From Mesorhizobium sp. M00.F.Ca.ET.216.01.1.1 (lineage in GTDB: Bacteria > Pseudomonadota > Alphaproteobacteria > Rhizobiales > Rhizobiaceae): a stretch of DNA of 64,000 nucleotides. How positions within the stretch are numbered: position 1 is the first letter of the stretch; each line of letters starts with the position of its first letter. The stretch covers positions 129,949 to 193,948 of the forward strand of contig NZ_SADR02000005.1 in the NCBI RefSeq assembly GCF_004010325.2, read 5' to 3'. The notes under the pieces were generated by a model. It searched no databases. It saw only the letters and a list, made by a program, of their open reading frames with translations, and had not been told where the DNA came from. Positions 46,960 to 57,280 of this stretch are shown piece after piece. The position numbers and the translations under genes are program-made.

Positions 46960-47415
46960 TTACACTGCCGCACCACCCTCGGCGAACGGGTTCAGGTAAG
47001 GCACATCGAGAGCGGCAAAATGCCGGATGTTGGCTGTCAGCACAGAAAGGTCGTTCAAACGGGCAGTCGCTGCAATCACGACATCTGCCAGGCCCGGACT
47101 GAAGCCCCGCGCGATAGTGGCATCCTCCAGCCGTCCAGCTTCTCGCGCGACGGCCGCGTCGACTGGGAGGATGCGTTGGTTGAACTCGATGACCAGATTT
47201 TCGAACCAGAGACTGATGCGTTCTGCCTTAGCATGGCCACCTGATCGCTCGAGTTTCGCGATTCCTCTTTCCACCTCCAAAACCACGATCGACGACATAT
47301 GCCAGGAGCCACGCTCTCGCTGTTCAGCAACCCACTTCTGCGCATGTGACGGAAGCGCAGGGTGGCCAGACGCAAAGGCCGAGAGAAAAGATGTATCGAG
47401 CAGATAGTTGCTCAA
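46960..47415 (-). CDS. PIN-domain toxin (VapC-like)
   Basis: A 151-residue PIN protein. Acidic residues: Asp in YLLDTSFLSAF, Glu in SIVVLEVERGIAK (about residue 48), Asp in GLADVVIAATA and the late NIRHFAAL region. It matches the FitB/VapC ribonuclease fold and should cleave RNA. It overlaps the antitoxin by 4 bases (ATGA) and follows it. A little longer than the toxin at 39054 and clearly a different lineage. Its stop lies 17 bases from the priA stop. Confidence 0.92.
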   Translation of the reverse strand: MSNYLLDTSFLSAFASGHPALPSHAQKWVAEQRERGSWHMSSIVVLEVERGIAKLERSGGHAKAERISLWFENLVIEFNQRILPVDAAVAREAGRLEDATIARGFSPGLADVVIAATARLNDLSVLTANIRHFAALDVPYLNPFAEGGAAV

Positions 47416-47657
47416 AACTCAACTTCCCGCGATGGCGATTCGTTTCGCTCAAATTCGATGCCGCCGGGATACTGAAGCAGAAAGTCCACAAAGGCCTTTT
47501 GGCTGTCTTGTGGATAGAGCTTTCGCCCCTCATCAATCGGGACAACCATGGCAGTCGGCTTGCCATGGTTGGTGATGATAGTAGGCTCACCGCCCCCCGC
47601 GGCCTCGACAAGTGCCGAGAGTCTTGCCTTGGCCTCTCGAAGCTGAATCGTTTTCAC
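47412..47657 (-). CDS. Phd-type antitoxin
   Basis: 81 residues starting at a GTG (47657) with the perfect ribosome site AAGGAGGT 5 bases upstream. The N-terminal Phd fold (QLREAKARLSALVEAAGGG) has the basic/turn segment TIITNHGKPTAMVVP, and the C-terminal tail (FLLQYPGGIEFERNESPSRE) is toxin-binding. It precedes the toxin. Two TGTGGTC direct repeats upstream are candidate operator sites. Confidence 0.92.
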   Translation of the reverse strand: MKTIQLREAKARLSALVEAAGGGEPTIITNHGKPTAMVVPIDEGRKLYPQDSQKAFVDFLLQYPGGIEFERNESPSREVEF

Positions 47658-47668
47658 TTCGACCTCCT

Positions 47669-47693
47669 TGTGGTCTCATGTGGTCACAATATA
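47669..47693 (-). promoter_or_regulatory. Candidate operator and -10 of the second toxin-antitoxin pair
   Basis: TGTGGTC occurs at 47669-47675 and again at 47679-47685, a 10-base period, directly upstream of the ribosome site. On the minus strand TATATT (47693-47688) could be the -10. A -35 could not be placed with confidence. Confidence 0.4.
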
Positions 47694-47723
47694 GGGGTTG
47701 CACAGGAAAAGGAGCAGCCCGTC

Positions 47724-48419
47724 ATGAAAACCCTTGGCCTGATCGGCGGCATGAGCTGGGAATCGACGGCGATCTATTACCGCCTGCTCAACGAGATTGT
47801 GCGTGAGCGGCTGGGCGGGCTGCATTCAGCCAAGCTGCTGCTGTGGTCGTTCGACTTCGCCGAGATTGCAGAGCGGCAGCATACCGGTGACTGGCAAGGC
47901 GCCGAGGTGCTTCTCGTTGAGGCGGCGTGCAAGCTGGAAGCGACCGGCGCCGAATGCCTGCTGATCTGCACCAACACCATGCACAAGCTCGCCGACCAGG
48001 TGCAGGCTGCGGTGTCGATCCCGCTGATCCACATCGCCGACGCCACCGCCGTCGCGGTCACTGAAGCCGGCGTCAAACGCCCGGCTCTCTTGGCGACGCG
48101 GTTCACCATGGAGCAGGATTTCTACAAGGGTAGGCTCACGGAGAAGTATGGCCTTGAGCCGGTGGTGCCGGACCAGGCCGGGCGCGAAATGGTGCATCAG
48201 GTGATCTATGACGAGCTCTGCCAGGGCATCGTTAGCGGACAATCGAAAGCGGCCTATCTCAATGAGGTCGCCCGCATGCGGAGCGAGGAAAAGATCGACG
48301 GCGTCATCATGGGCTGCACAGAGATCACCATGCTCATCGGTCAGCCGGATTTCGGTATTCCGGTGTTCGATACGACGCGCCTTCATGCCGAGGCGGCGAT
48401 CGAATTCGTTCTGGGTTGA
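47724..48419 (+). CDS. Aspartate/glutamate racemase-family protein
   Basis: 231 residues from the ATG at 47724, preceded by AAAGGAG; the frame runs back to 47346 across the antitoxin without support. It has the two catalytic cysteines of PLP-independent racemases: LLICTNTMHK (about residue 82) and GVIMGCTEITML (about residue 195). The start MKTLGLIGGMSWESTAIYYR is typical of the YgeA branch, which racemises various amino acids. The physiological substrate is unknown. Divergent from the toxin-antitoxin pair. Confidence 0.93.
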   Translation: MKTLGLIGGMSWESTAIYYRLLNEIVRERLGGLHSAKLLLWSFDFAEIAERQHTGDWQGAEVLLVEAACKLEATGAECLLICTNTMHKLADQVQAAVSIPLIHIADATAVAVTEAGVKRPALLATRFTMEQDFYKGRLTEKYGLEPVVPDQAGREMVHQVIYDELCQGIVSGQSKAAYLNEVARMRSEEKIDGVIMGCTEITMLIGQPDFGIPVFDTTRLHAEAAIEFVLG

Positions 48420-48513
48420 TGCGCTCCTCCTAAATTGCCAACCGCCATCTGGCGCAGGTCTTTTCGTTCGTTAGAATGCCCGGAATTTCGAACAGGCATT
48501 TTCGAGGGACAAG

Positions 48514-48909
48514 ATGGAATTTGCGTTTCCATGGCCGGTGAGTCAGGGCGAGTGGCTGGCATGGTCGAGCGCCGTCGTTACCTTGTTGCTCGGCCTTTTG
48601 CTGTTCCTGGCGCCGGGGCTTGCCTTCCGCATCCTGCGGCTACAGGTCAAGCCGGAGAAAGCGGCGGCGATCGCCGAGGGGCGCGGCAGGATGTCCGGCT
48701 TCTATCTCGGCGTCAGCCTGTGCTGCATCCTGCTGGCGCAGCCGCTGCTCTACATGGCGCTCGGCTTTTCCTGGCTGTTCACCGCCTTCGGCCGGTTGCT
48801 GTCGATGATGTCGGACAGTGCCAACACGCCTTTCAACTGGGCTTCCATCGTCGTGGAACTGGTGCTGGCGGCGCTGCCACTCGGCTTCGCCTTCGGCTTT
48901 TTGCCCTGA
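48514..48909 (+). CDS. Small polytopic membrane protein
   Basis: 131 residues with about four hydrophobic segments: 15-38 (LAWSSAVVTLLLGLLLFLAP), 63-85 (GFYLGVSLCCILLAQPLLYM), a following one, and 108-130 (WASIVVELVLAALPLGFAFG). A charged loop (RLQVKPEKAAAIAEGRGRM) connects the first two. It resembles DUF4345-like proteins only loosely. Function unknown. It ends 245 bases before atpH. Confidence 0.75.
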   Translation: MEFAFPWPVSQGEWLAWSSAVVTLLLGLLLFLAPGLAFRILRLQVKPEKAAAIAEGRGRMSGFYLGVSLCCILLAQPLLYMALGFSWLFTAFGRLLSMMSDSANTPFNWASIVVELVLAALPLGFAFGFLP

Positions 48910-48990
48910 ATCAGGGGCTAATCCGGGACCGGCTGTTGAACTCCGCCGCCGGATGCGACAATAGTGCCTGAAACCATGCAGGACGATGCA

Positions 48991-49018
48991 TTGCGGTCTT
49001 AAAAGCCCTGTGCTAGAC
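48991..49018 (+). promoter_or_regulatory. Possible atp operon promoter
   Basis: TTGCGG (48991-48996) with CTAGAC (49013-49018) 16 bases on forms a weak match to alphaproteobacterial housekeeping promoters, where GTGCTAGA-type -10 regions are common. It is 137 bases before atpH. Nothing else in the 48910-49154 gap stands out. Confidence 0.35.
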
Positions 49019-49154
49019 GGCAATCGACTTTCGGCCGGGGATAGCGGAAGCCGCGCCTCCGTGCTTGGAAAAATGCAGTAAGGTCAAAGATTTAGCCAGA
49101 GTTTTCGCTCGCGCCAACAATCTGCGGCCTGTCAGACAAGAGAAAAGACGGTCC

Positions 49155-49715
49155 GTGGCCCAATCGTCATCGCCAATCTCAGGTGTCGCAGAACGCTATG
49201 CGGGTTCGCTGTTCGAGCTCGCGCTGCAGGCAAACTCGGTTGCCAAGGTCGAGGCAGACCTCAATAGTTTCGCAGCGATGCTCGAAGGCAGCGCCGACCT
49301 TTCCCGCCTGATCAAGAGCCCGGTGTTCTCCAGCGAGGACCAGGCCAAGGCGATCGCGGCGATCGCCGACAAGGCAGGGATTACCGGCCTCACCGGCAAT
49401 TTCCTGCGCGTCGTCGCCAGGAACCGCCGGCTGTTCGCGGTGCCGGGCATGATCAAGGCGTTCCGCCAGATCGCCGCCGAGCATCGCGGCGAGACCGCCG
49501 CTGAGGTCACCTCGGCGCACGCGCTGACGGCGGCCCAGCAGACCGAGCTCAAGGCGGCGCTGAAAAGCGTCGCCGGCAAGGATGTGGCGATCGCCGTCAC
49601 CGTCGATCCGTCGCTGCTCGGCGGGCTGGTGGTCAAGATCGGCTCGCGCCAGATCGATACGTCGCTCAAAACCAAACTCAATTCGCTCAAGCTTGCACTG
49701 AAAGAGGTCGGCTGA
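49155..49715 (+). CDS. atpH: ATP synthase F1 delta subunit
   Basis: 186 residues from a GTG at 49155 ([20 protein letters not shown] when read as Met); the frame reaches 49065 without support. The N-terminal helical domain ([18 protein letters not shown]) and the C-terminal block [21 protein letters not shown] are the OSCP/delta signature. It links F1 to the peripheral stalk of the membrane sector. First gene of atpHAGDC. Its stop overlaps the atpA start as TGATG. Confidence 0.95.
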   Translation: MAQSSSPISGVAERYAGSLFELALQANSVAKVEADLNSFAAMLEGSADLSRLIKSPVFSSEDQAKAIAAIADKAGITGLTGNFLRVVARNRRLFAVPGMIKAFRQIAAEHRGETAAEVTSAHALTAAQQTELKAALKSVAGKDVAIAVTVDPSLLGGLVVKIGSRQIDTSLKTKLNSLKLALKEVG

Positions 49716-51244
49716 TGGACATCCGCGCCGCGGAAATTTCCGCAATTCTGAAAGACCAGATCAAGAATTTCGGCAAGGAGGCCGAGGTCTCCGAAGTCGG
49801 TCAGGTTCTGTCCGTCGGTGACGGCATTGCCCGCGTCTACGGCCTCGACAATGTCCAGGCCGGCGAGATGGTCGAATTCCCCGGTGGCATCCGCGGCATG
49901 GCGCTCAACCTCGAAGCCGACAATGTCGGCGTCGTCATCTTCGGTAACGACCGCGACATCAAGGAAGGCGACACCGTCAAGCGCACCGGCGCCATCGTCG
50001 ACGTTCCCGTCGGCCCCGGCCTGCTCGGCCGCGTCGTCGATGCGCTCGGCAATCCGATCGACGGCAAGGGCCCGATCAAGGCGACCGAGCGCAAGCGCGT
50101 CGACGTCAAGGCGCCCGGCATCATCCCGCGCAAGTCGGTGCATGAGCCGATGTCGACCGGCCTCAAGGCCATCGACGCGCTGATCCCCGTCGGCCGCGGC
50201 CAGCGCGAGCTGGTCATCGGCGACCGCCAGACCGGTAAGACCGCGATCATTCTCGACACCATGCTCAACCAGAAAGCGGTGCACGACAACGGACCGGAGA
50301 AGGAAAAGCTCTACTGCGTCTATGTCGCCGTCGGCCAGAAGCGCTCGACCGTGGCGCAGTTCGCCAAGGTGCTGGAAGAGCGCGGTGCGCTCGACTATTC
50401 GATCATCATCGCCGCCACCGCTTCCGATCCGGCGCCGATGCAGTTCCTGGCGCCGTTCGCCGGCTGCACGATGGGCGAATATTTCCGCGACAACGGCATG
50501 CATGCGCTGATCAGCTACGACGATCTGTCGAAGCAGGCGGTCGCCTATCGTCAGATGTCGCTGCTGCTGCGCCGCCCGCCGGGCCGCGAAGCCTATCCGG
50601 GCGACGTGTTCTACCTGCATTCGCGCCTTCTGGAGCGCGCCGCCAAGCTCAATGACGACAATGGCGGCGGTTCATTGACCGCGCTGCCGATCATCGAGAC
50701 GCAGGCCAACGACGTGTCGGCCTATATCCCGACCAACGTCATCTCGATCACCGACGGCCAGATCTTCCTGGAAACCAACCTGTTCTTCCAGGGCATCCGC
50801 CCGGCGGTCAATGTCGGCCTGTCGGTGTCGCGCGTCGGTTCCTCGGCGCAGATCAAGGCGATGAAGCAGGTCGCCGGTTCGATCAAGGGCGAGCTTGCGC
50901 AGTACCGCGAAATGGCGGCCTTCGCGCAGTTCGGCTCGGACCTCGATGCTGCCACGCAGCGCCTGCTCAACCGCGGATCACGCCTGACGGAGCTGCTGAA
51001 GCAGCCGCAATTCTCGCCGCTGAAGGTCGAGGAGCAGGTCGCGGTGATCTTTGCCGGCGTCAACGGCTACCTCGACAAGCTGGCGCTCAACCAAGTCGGC
51101 AAGTTCGAGCATGGCCTGTTGTCGCATATGCGCTCGGCCGGCAAGGACGTGCTCGACAGCATCGGCAAGGAGAAGGCGCTGTCGGACGATCTGCGCGCCA
51201 AGCTGAAGGCGGAAATCGACGCTTTCGCCAAGACCTTTGCTTGA
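49715..51244 (+). CDS. atpA: ATP synthase F1 alpha subunit
   Basis: A 509-residue non-catalytic nucleotide-binding subunit. N-terminal barrel ([19 protein letters not shown]), Walker [10 protein letters not shown] at about residues 169-177, and the ATP synthase alpha/beta signature region [17 protein letters not shown] near residues 365-381. Three copies alternate with beta in the F1 head facing the cytoplasm. The start is coupled to atpH. Confidence 0.98.
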   Translation: MDIRAAEISAILKDQIKNFGKEAEVSEVGQVLSVGDGIARVYGLDNVQAGEMVEFPGGIRGMALNLEADNVGVVIFGNDRDIKEGDTVKRTGAIVDVPVGPGLLGRVVDALGNPIDGKGPIKATERKRVDVKAPGIIPRKSVHEPMSTGLKAIDALIPVGRGQRELVIGDRQTGKTAIILDTMLNQKAVHDNGPEKEKLYCVYVAVGQKRSTVAQFAKVLEERGALDYSIIIAATASDPAPMQFLAPFAGCTMGEYFRDNGMHALISYDDLSKQAVAYRQMSLLLRRPPGREAYPGDVFYLHSRLLERAAKLNDDNGGGSLTALPIIETQANDVSAYIPTNVISITDGQIFLETNLFFQGIRPAVNVGLSVSRVGSSAQIKAMKQVAGSIKGELAQYREMAAFAQFGSDLDAATQRLLNRGSRLTELLKQPQFSPLKVEEQVAVIFAGVNGYLDKLALNQVGKFEHGLLSHMRSAGKDVLDSIGKEKALSDDLRAKLKAEIDAFAKTFA

Positions 51245-51277
51245 ACGAAGCCGGACGGACGGGATCAGGTTTGAAGC

Positions 51278-52162
51278 ATGCCTTCATTAAAAGACCTTCG
51301 TAACCGTATCGCCTCGGTCAAGGCGACGCAGAAGATCACCAAGGCGATGCAGATGGTCGCCGCGGCCAAGCTGCGTCGTGCGCAGGAAGCCGCGGAAGCG
51401 GCGCGTCCCTATTCGGAGCGCATGGGCGCGGTGCTGGCCAACATCACCCAAGCGGTCGGCGGCGGTGGCGATGCCCCGGCGTTGATGACCGGCACCGGCA
51501 GGGACGACGTGCATCTGCTCATCGTTTGCACCGCCGAGCGCGGCCTGTGCGGCGGCTTCAACTCGCAGATTGCCCGTCTCGCCCGCGATCACATCCGCAA
51601 GCTTCTGGCTGACGGCAAGAAGGTCAAGATCATCTGCGTCGGCAAGAAGGGGTTCGACATCCTGCGCCGCGATTACGGAGCGTTGATCCTCGAACGCGTC
51701 GACCTGCGCGAGGTGAAGACGCTCGGCTTTGCCAATGCCGATGCCATCGCCAGGAAAGTCATCCACCTGTTCAACGAGGGCGGTTTCGACATCTCCACGC
51801 TGTTCTACTCGCAGTTCAAGTCGGTGATCAGCCAGGTCCCGACGGCGCAGCAGATCATCCCGGCGGGTGCACCTTCCGCTGCCGCCGAGGCAACGGACGG
51901 CGGCAATGCTGTCTATGAATACGAGCCGGAGCCGGGCGAAATCCTCTCCGACCTCATTCCGCGCAACATCTCCGTGCAGGTCTTCCGCGCGCTGCTTGAA
52001 AACGCAGCCGGCGAGATGGGCGCCAAGATGAGCGCCATGGACAATGCGACGCGCAACGCCGGCGAAATGATCAACAAATTGTCGATCACCTACAATCGCC
52101 AGAGACAGGCGCAGATCACCAAGGAATTGATCGAAATCATTTCGGGCGCCGAGGCGCTCTAG
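51278..52162 (+). CDS. atpG: ATP synthase F1 gamma subunit
   Basis: A 294-residue central stalk subunit. The N-terminal coiled coil [20 protein letters not shown] and the C-terminal coiled coil [20 protein letters not shown] frame a Rossmann-like middle ([20 protein letters not shown]). It rotates inside the alpha3beta3 head and transmits proton-driven torque. A low-complexity insert ([15 protein letters not shown]) lies near residue 205. It is 33 bases after atpA. Confidence 0.97.
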   Translation: MPSLKDLRNRIASVKATQKITKAMQMVAAAKLRRAQEAAEAARPYSERMGAVLANITQAVGGGGDAPALMTGTGRDDVHLLIVCTAERGLCGGFNSQIARLARDHIRKLLADGKKVKIICVGKKGFDILRRDYGALILERVDLREVKTLGFANADAIARKVIHLFNEGGFDISTLFYSQFKSVISQVPTAQQIIPAGAPSAAAEATDGGNAVYEYEPEPGEILSDLIPRNISVQVFRALLENAAGEMGAKMSAMDNATRNAGEMINKLSITYNRQRQAQITKELIEIISGAEAL

Positions 52163-52206
52163 GCGCGATCCCGGGAAGGTCGCCGACCTTCCAGCGGATT
52201 GCGTGA

Positions 52207-53805
<1,599 letters not shown>

Positions 53806-53810
53806 AGAGT

Positions 53811-53914
53811 GAATGGTCAATAGTGAAATGGTGAATGGGGAGTAGCGGACAGGAAATCGGGACTGAGGGACGGTCGTTCTTTTCTGACCATTCACCATTC
53901 ACCATTCACCATTC
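53811..53914. repeat. Inverted repeat inside the atp operon, ACCATTC units
   Basis: GAATGGTCAATAGTGAAATG GTGAATGG at the left faces CTGACC ATTCACCATTCACCATTC at the right, where ACCATTC repeats four times. The two sides can pair over about 25 bases. It lies wholly between atpD and atpC and holds no gene. It may slow or partly end transcription before atpC. Confidence 0.8.
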
Positions 53915-53925
53915 GCTAAGTTGGC

Positions 53926-54333
53926 ATGCCTGAAGCTTTCAAATTCGAACTGGTCTCGCCGGAGCGCCTGCTGGTTTCCGAGCAGGTCGAGTCCGTCGTC
54001 ATCCCGGGCGCCGAAGGCGAGATGACCGTCATGGCTCATCACGCGCCGGTGATGACCACGATCAAGCCGGGCGTCGTCACGGTGAAAAGCGCAGCCGGAA
54101 AGGAAGAACGCTACGTGGTGTTCGGCGGCTTCGCCGACATCGTTCCGGCCGGCTGCACGCTGCTCGCCGAATCGGCGGTGGCCGTCGGCGACATCGACCG
54201 CGCCGACCTTGCCCGCCGCATCCAGGAAGCCCGGGAAGACGCCGCCGACGCCAAGGACGACCAGGTCCGCAGCAAGGCGGAACAGTTCCTCAGCCAGCTC
54301 ACAACGCTCGAAAGCGCCATCCCGCCGGCGTAG
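53926..54333 (+). CDS. atpC: ATP synthase F1 epsilon subunit
   Basis: 135 residues. N-terminal beta sandwich (FKFELVSPERLLVSEQVESV, GAEGEMTVMAHHAPVMTTIK) and two C-terminal helices (DLARRIQEAREDAADAKDDQ). It forms the lower central stalk with gamma and can inhibit ATP hydrolysis. The ribosome site just before the ATG (GCTAAGTTGGC) is poor, and 120 bases with an inverted repeat separate it from atpD. A terminator follows. Confidence 0.96.
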   Translation: MPEAFKFELVSPERLLVSEQVESVVIPGAEGEMTVMAHHAPVMTTIKPGVVTVKSAAGKEERYVVFGGFADIVPAGCTLLAESAVAVGDIDRADLARRIQEAREDAADAKDDQVRSKAEQFLSQLTTLESAIPPA

Positions 54334-54357
54334 GCAAAGCTCATTTTGTCGTCACTC

Positions 54358-54384
54358 AAAGCCGGGCATCGCCCGGCTTTTTAT
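54358..54384 (+). terminator. Terminator of the atp operon
   Basis: AAAGCCGGGC-ATC-GCCCGGCTTT followed by TTATTT, 25 bases after the atpC stop. It can also end the convergent uxuA transcript. Confidence 0.9.
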
Positions 54385-54403
54385 TTGCCCATCAGGCGCT
54401 GCC

Positions 54404-55582
54404 TCAAACCGTCAGCGCTTCAACCGCGCGCATGACGCCGCGCAGTTCGGCCAGGCCCTTCAGCCGGCCGATGCAGGAATAGCCGGGGTTCACCTTCTTG
54501 CCGATGTCGTCGACGATGGCATGGCCATGGTCCGGCCGCATCGGCATCTCCCAGTCCGCCCTGCCTGCCGCCTTGCGCCGCCGCTCCTCAGCCAGCAGCG
54601 CCGAAACCACGGCGACCATGTCAGTGTCGCCGTCGAGGTGCTCGGCCTCGTGGAAGGAGCCGTCGGGCTCCTTGGTGACGTTGCGCAGATGGGCGAAATG
54701 GATGTTTTCCGCGAATTCCTTGGCCATTGCCGGCAGGTCGTTCTGCGCGCTCGCACCATAGGAGCCGGTGCATAGCGTCAGCCCATTGGCCGGCGAAGCG
54801 ACGGCCTCGAGCAGAGCGCGAGCATCGGCAGCCTTGGAGACGATGCGCGGCAGGCCGAACAGCGGGAAGGGCGGATCGTCGGGGTGAATCGCCATCCTGA
54901 CGCCGGCCTCTTCCGCCACCGGCACGATCTCGCGCAGGAAGGCAAACAGGTTTTCGCGCAAGCCTTCGGTGGAGATGTCCTTGTAGAGGTCGAGCGCGCG
55001 GCGGAAGCTTGCCCGGTCGAAGATGAATTCGCGCGCCGGCACCCAGCCGATCAGGTTGCGCTCCAGCCTTGCCAAGTCGCTTTCGCTCATGCCTTGCAGC
55101 CGCGCACGCGCGGCTTCGATCCGCGCCGGCGGATGGTCGGCCTCGGCGCCCTTGCGTTCGAGGACGAAGACGTCGTAGGCGCAGAATTCGACGATGTCGA
55201 ACCGCAGCGCCGTGCCGCCATGCGGCATCGGATAGTCGAGATCGGTGCGCGTCCAGTCGGTGATCGCCATGAAATTGTAGCAGACGGTTTTGATGCCGGC
55301 GGCAGCGACGGCGCGGATCGAGGCCTTGTAATTGTCGATCAGCTCGCACCAGCGGCCGCTGCGCGTCTTGATGTCTTCATGGACGACGATGCTCTCGACC
55401 ACGTCCCAGGTCAGGACTGCTGCCTCGATCTCGGCCTTGCGCTTGGCGATCTCATCCGCCGGCCAGGCGCGGCCGTCATTCAGATGATGCAACGCGCTGA
55501 CGACACCGACAGCGCCGGCCTGACGGACATGAGCGAGCGTGACCCGGTCGTCGGGTCCGAACCAGCGCCAGGTCTGTCTCAT
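54404..55582 (-). CDS. uxuA: D-mannonate dehydratase
   Basis: 392 residues (EC 4.2.1.8), which dehydrates D-mannonate to 2-keto-3-deoxygluconate. The N-terminus [20 protein letters not shown] is characteristic, followed by GATGVVSALH-like [17 protein letters not shown], the metal/active-site region [20 protein letters not shown], and [35 protein letters not shown] and the late MRPDHGH. TIM barrel, Fe/Mn dependent, cytoplasmic. Followed 26 bases upstream in the same direction by the UxuB-like gene, so the two form one transcript. Confidence 0.97.
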   Translation of the reverse strand: MRQTWRWFGPDDRVTLAHVRQAGAVGVVSALHHLNDGRAWPADEIAKRKAEIEAAVLTWDVVESIVVHEDIKTRSGRWCELIDNYKASIRAVAAAGIKTVCYNFMAITDWTRTDLDYPMPHGGTALRFDIVEFCAYDVFVLERKGAEADHPPARIEAARARLQGMSESDLARLERNLIGWVPAREFIFDRASFRRALDLYKDISTEGLRENLFAFLREIVPVAEEAGVRMAIHPDDPPFPLFGLPRIVSKAADARALLEAVASPANGLTLCTGSYGASAQNDLPAMAKEFAENIHFAHLRNVTKEPDGSFHEAEHLDGDTDMVAVVSALLAEERRRKAAGRADWEMPMRPDHGHAIVDDIGKKVNPGYSCIGRLKGLAELRGVMRAVEALTV

Positions 55583-55608
55583 GATTCTTCACTCCGTACA
55601 CTGAGGGA

Positions 55609-57105
55609 TTAAGCGATATCAAGGGCTGCGAAAGCTGTGGCCGGACCGCCGGTTCGCAAGCGTTCGAGATGGGCGGCTGTCAGTTCGATCAGCGTCTGGC
55701 GCTCGGCGTGGTCCCTGGCAAAACCGGCCAGATCGAACACTGCCATCGCCGCTTCGCCAGCCGACAGCTGCCTGTGGGCGAGAGAAGCCAGCTGCGCGTC
55801 GAGCGGATCGGTGAAATGGCTTTCGGGCAAGGCTTTGCCGCGCGCCTCGCAAGCGGCGATCCAGGCCGCCACCACCAGCATGAGATGCGCGGGCGAAGCA
55901 CCGGCAGTCAGCCGCTCGACCGCCGAGGCAACGATGCGCTGCGGCAATTTCTGGCTGCCGTCATTGGCGATCTGCGCCGTGCGGTGGGCGAGTGCGGTGT
56001 TGGAATAACGCTCGGCGAGCTCAGTCGTGTAGCCGGCCGTGTCGAGCTCGGCATTCTGCGGCAGCGTCGGAATGGCCTCGGCCCACAATCCGTCGACGAA
56101 CCGCCGGATCGCCGGATCGGCAAAAGCGCGGTCGACCGTCGCATGGCCGCTGAGCAGGCCGAGATAGGCGATCGCCGAATGCGAGCCGTTGAGCAGCCGC
56201 AGCTTCATGTCCTCGAATGGCCTGACATCGCCGACCATGGTGACGCCGAACTTTTCCCAGGCCGGCCTGCCTGCCGGAAAATCGTCTTCGATCACCCATT
56301 GGCAGAACGGTTCGGTCATCACCGGCCAGGCGTCTTCGACACCAAGCTGGCCGGCGATCCGTGCCCGGTCGGCATCGGTGGTCGCCGGCACGATGCGATC
56401 GACCATGCTCGACGGAAACGCCACGCCGTCGGCTATATGGCCGGCGAGCCTGGCATCGCTGGGTGCCGCGAGCCTGGCATCACGCAGCGCGGCGAATTCG
56501 ACCAGCAGCCGGTGCAGCGTGGCGCCGTTGGCTGGGAGATTGTCGCAGCAGAGCACGGTGAAAGGCGGAATGCCGGCGGCGCGGCGGCGCGAAAGAGATT
56601 CGGCCAGAAAGCCATGCGCCGTTCGCGGGGCCTGCGGGTTCGCCAGATCGTGAACGATGTCGGGATGGATCTTGTCGAGACCGCCGCCGGCTGCCCTCAG
56701 ATAGGCCTTTTCGGTGATCGTCAGGGTGACGATGCGGGTGCGCGGGTCAGCCAGTGCGGCGAGCACCGCGGCCGGATCCTCCGGCGCCACCAGCATCGCC
56801 AGGATCGAGCCGATGACGCGCAGCTTTTCGCCACCGCTGCTTGTGATTGCCAGCGTGTAGAGCCCATCCTGCGGCGCCAGCGCGTCACGAGTGTCGGGAC
56901 TGCGCAGCGAGACGCCGACTATGCCCCAGCCGGTTTCCCCCGCCGCCAGGCAATCATCGACATAGGCCGCCTGATGGGCGCGATGGAATGCACCGACGCC
57001 GAGATGGACAATGCCGGGCGATACACTGTTGCGTTCGTATCGAGGAACTGCGACCGAAGCCGGTAACGCCTGCTGCGTACTGTCGGAAAGGCGTCTGTTT
57101 GTCAT
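55609..57105 (-). CDS. uxuB: Mannitol dehydrogenase-family fructuronate reductase (UxuB-like)
   Basis: 498 residues from MTNRRLSDSTQQALPASVAV at 57105; ATG at 57141 and a TTG further up keep the frame but lack support. The Rossmann start is SPGIVHLGVGAFHRAHQAAY, and other blocks are PFTVLCCDNLPANGATLHRL, PFCQWVIEDDFPAGRPAWEK and the catalytic lysine region FEDMKLRLLNGSHSAIAYLG. This long-chain family includes mannitol dehydrogenase and D-fructuronate reductase; placement beside uxuA and opposite uxaC supports the reductase to D-mannonate (EC 1.1.1.57). Confidence 0.88.
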   Translation of the reverse strand: MTNRRLSDSTQQALPASVAVPRYERNSVSPGIVHLGVGAFHRAHQAAYVDDCLAAGETGWGIVGVSLRSPDTRDALAPQDGLYTLAITSSGGEKLRVIGSILAMLVAPEDPAAVLAALADPRTRIVTLTITEKAYLRAAGGGLDKIHPDIVHDLANPQAPRTAHGFLAESLSRRRAAGIPPFTVLCCDNLPANGATLHRLLVEFAALRDARLAAPSDARLAGHIADGVAFPSSMVDRIVPATTDADRARIAGQLGVEDAWPVMTEPFCQWVIEDDFPAGRPAWEKFGVTMVGDVRPFEDMKLRLLNGSHSAIAYLGLLSGHATVDRAFADPAIRRFVDGLWAEAIPTLPQNAELDTAGYTTELAERYSNTALAHRTAQIANDGSQKLPQRIVASAVERLTAGASPAHLMLVVAAWIAACEARGKALPESHFTDPLDAQLASLAHRQLSAGEAAMAVFDLAGFARDHAERQTLIELTAAHLERLRTGGPATAFAALDIA

Positions 57106-57205
57106 AGTGCGACGTGCCTGATCGAGATCGTCCGGGGGCATGATGGCATGCGGCGTAACATCCGTTTCTTTCCCGCACAATGGGGCAGTCGCTGCTTAAA
57201 GTCAT

Positions 57206-57259
57206 CATACAACAATCCATTTTTTGTATGTTGACATTATTTCTGTCCGACCCTACCGA
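57206..57259 (+). promoter_or_regulatory. Shared operator and uxaC promoter
   Basis: The perfect inverted repeat CATACAA-N11-TTGTATG (57206-57230) lies in the divergent gap. It is followed at once by TTGACA (57231-57236) and, 17 bases on, TACCGA (57254-57259). A GntR-type repressor, probably the one at 61626, could bind here to control both uronate transcripts. Confidence 0.5.
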
Positions 57260-57280
57260 TGACCGGATTGGGAGGACGAC

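Noticed and set aside
47346..47723. 126-codon extension of the racemase
   Set aside because: It runs antisense over a good antitoxin gene, and AAAGGAG sits just before the ATG at 47724.
49196..50620. Minus-strand frame over atpH-atpA
   Set aside because: Antisense shadow of two ATP synthase genes.
53880..53914. CRISPR-like array of ACCATTC
   Set aside because: The units are 7 bases with no spacers, so it is a short tandem repeat inside an inverted repeat, not a CRISPR.
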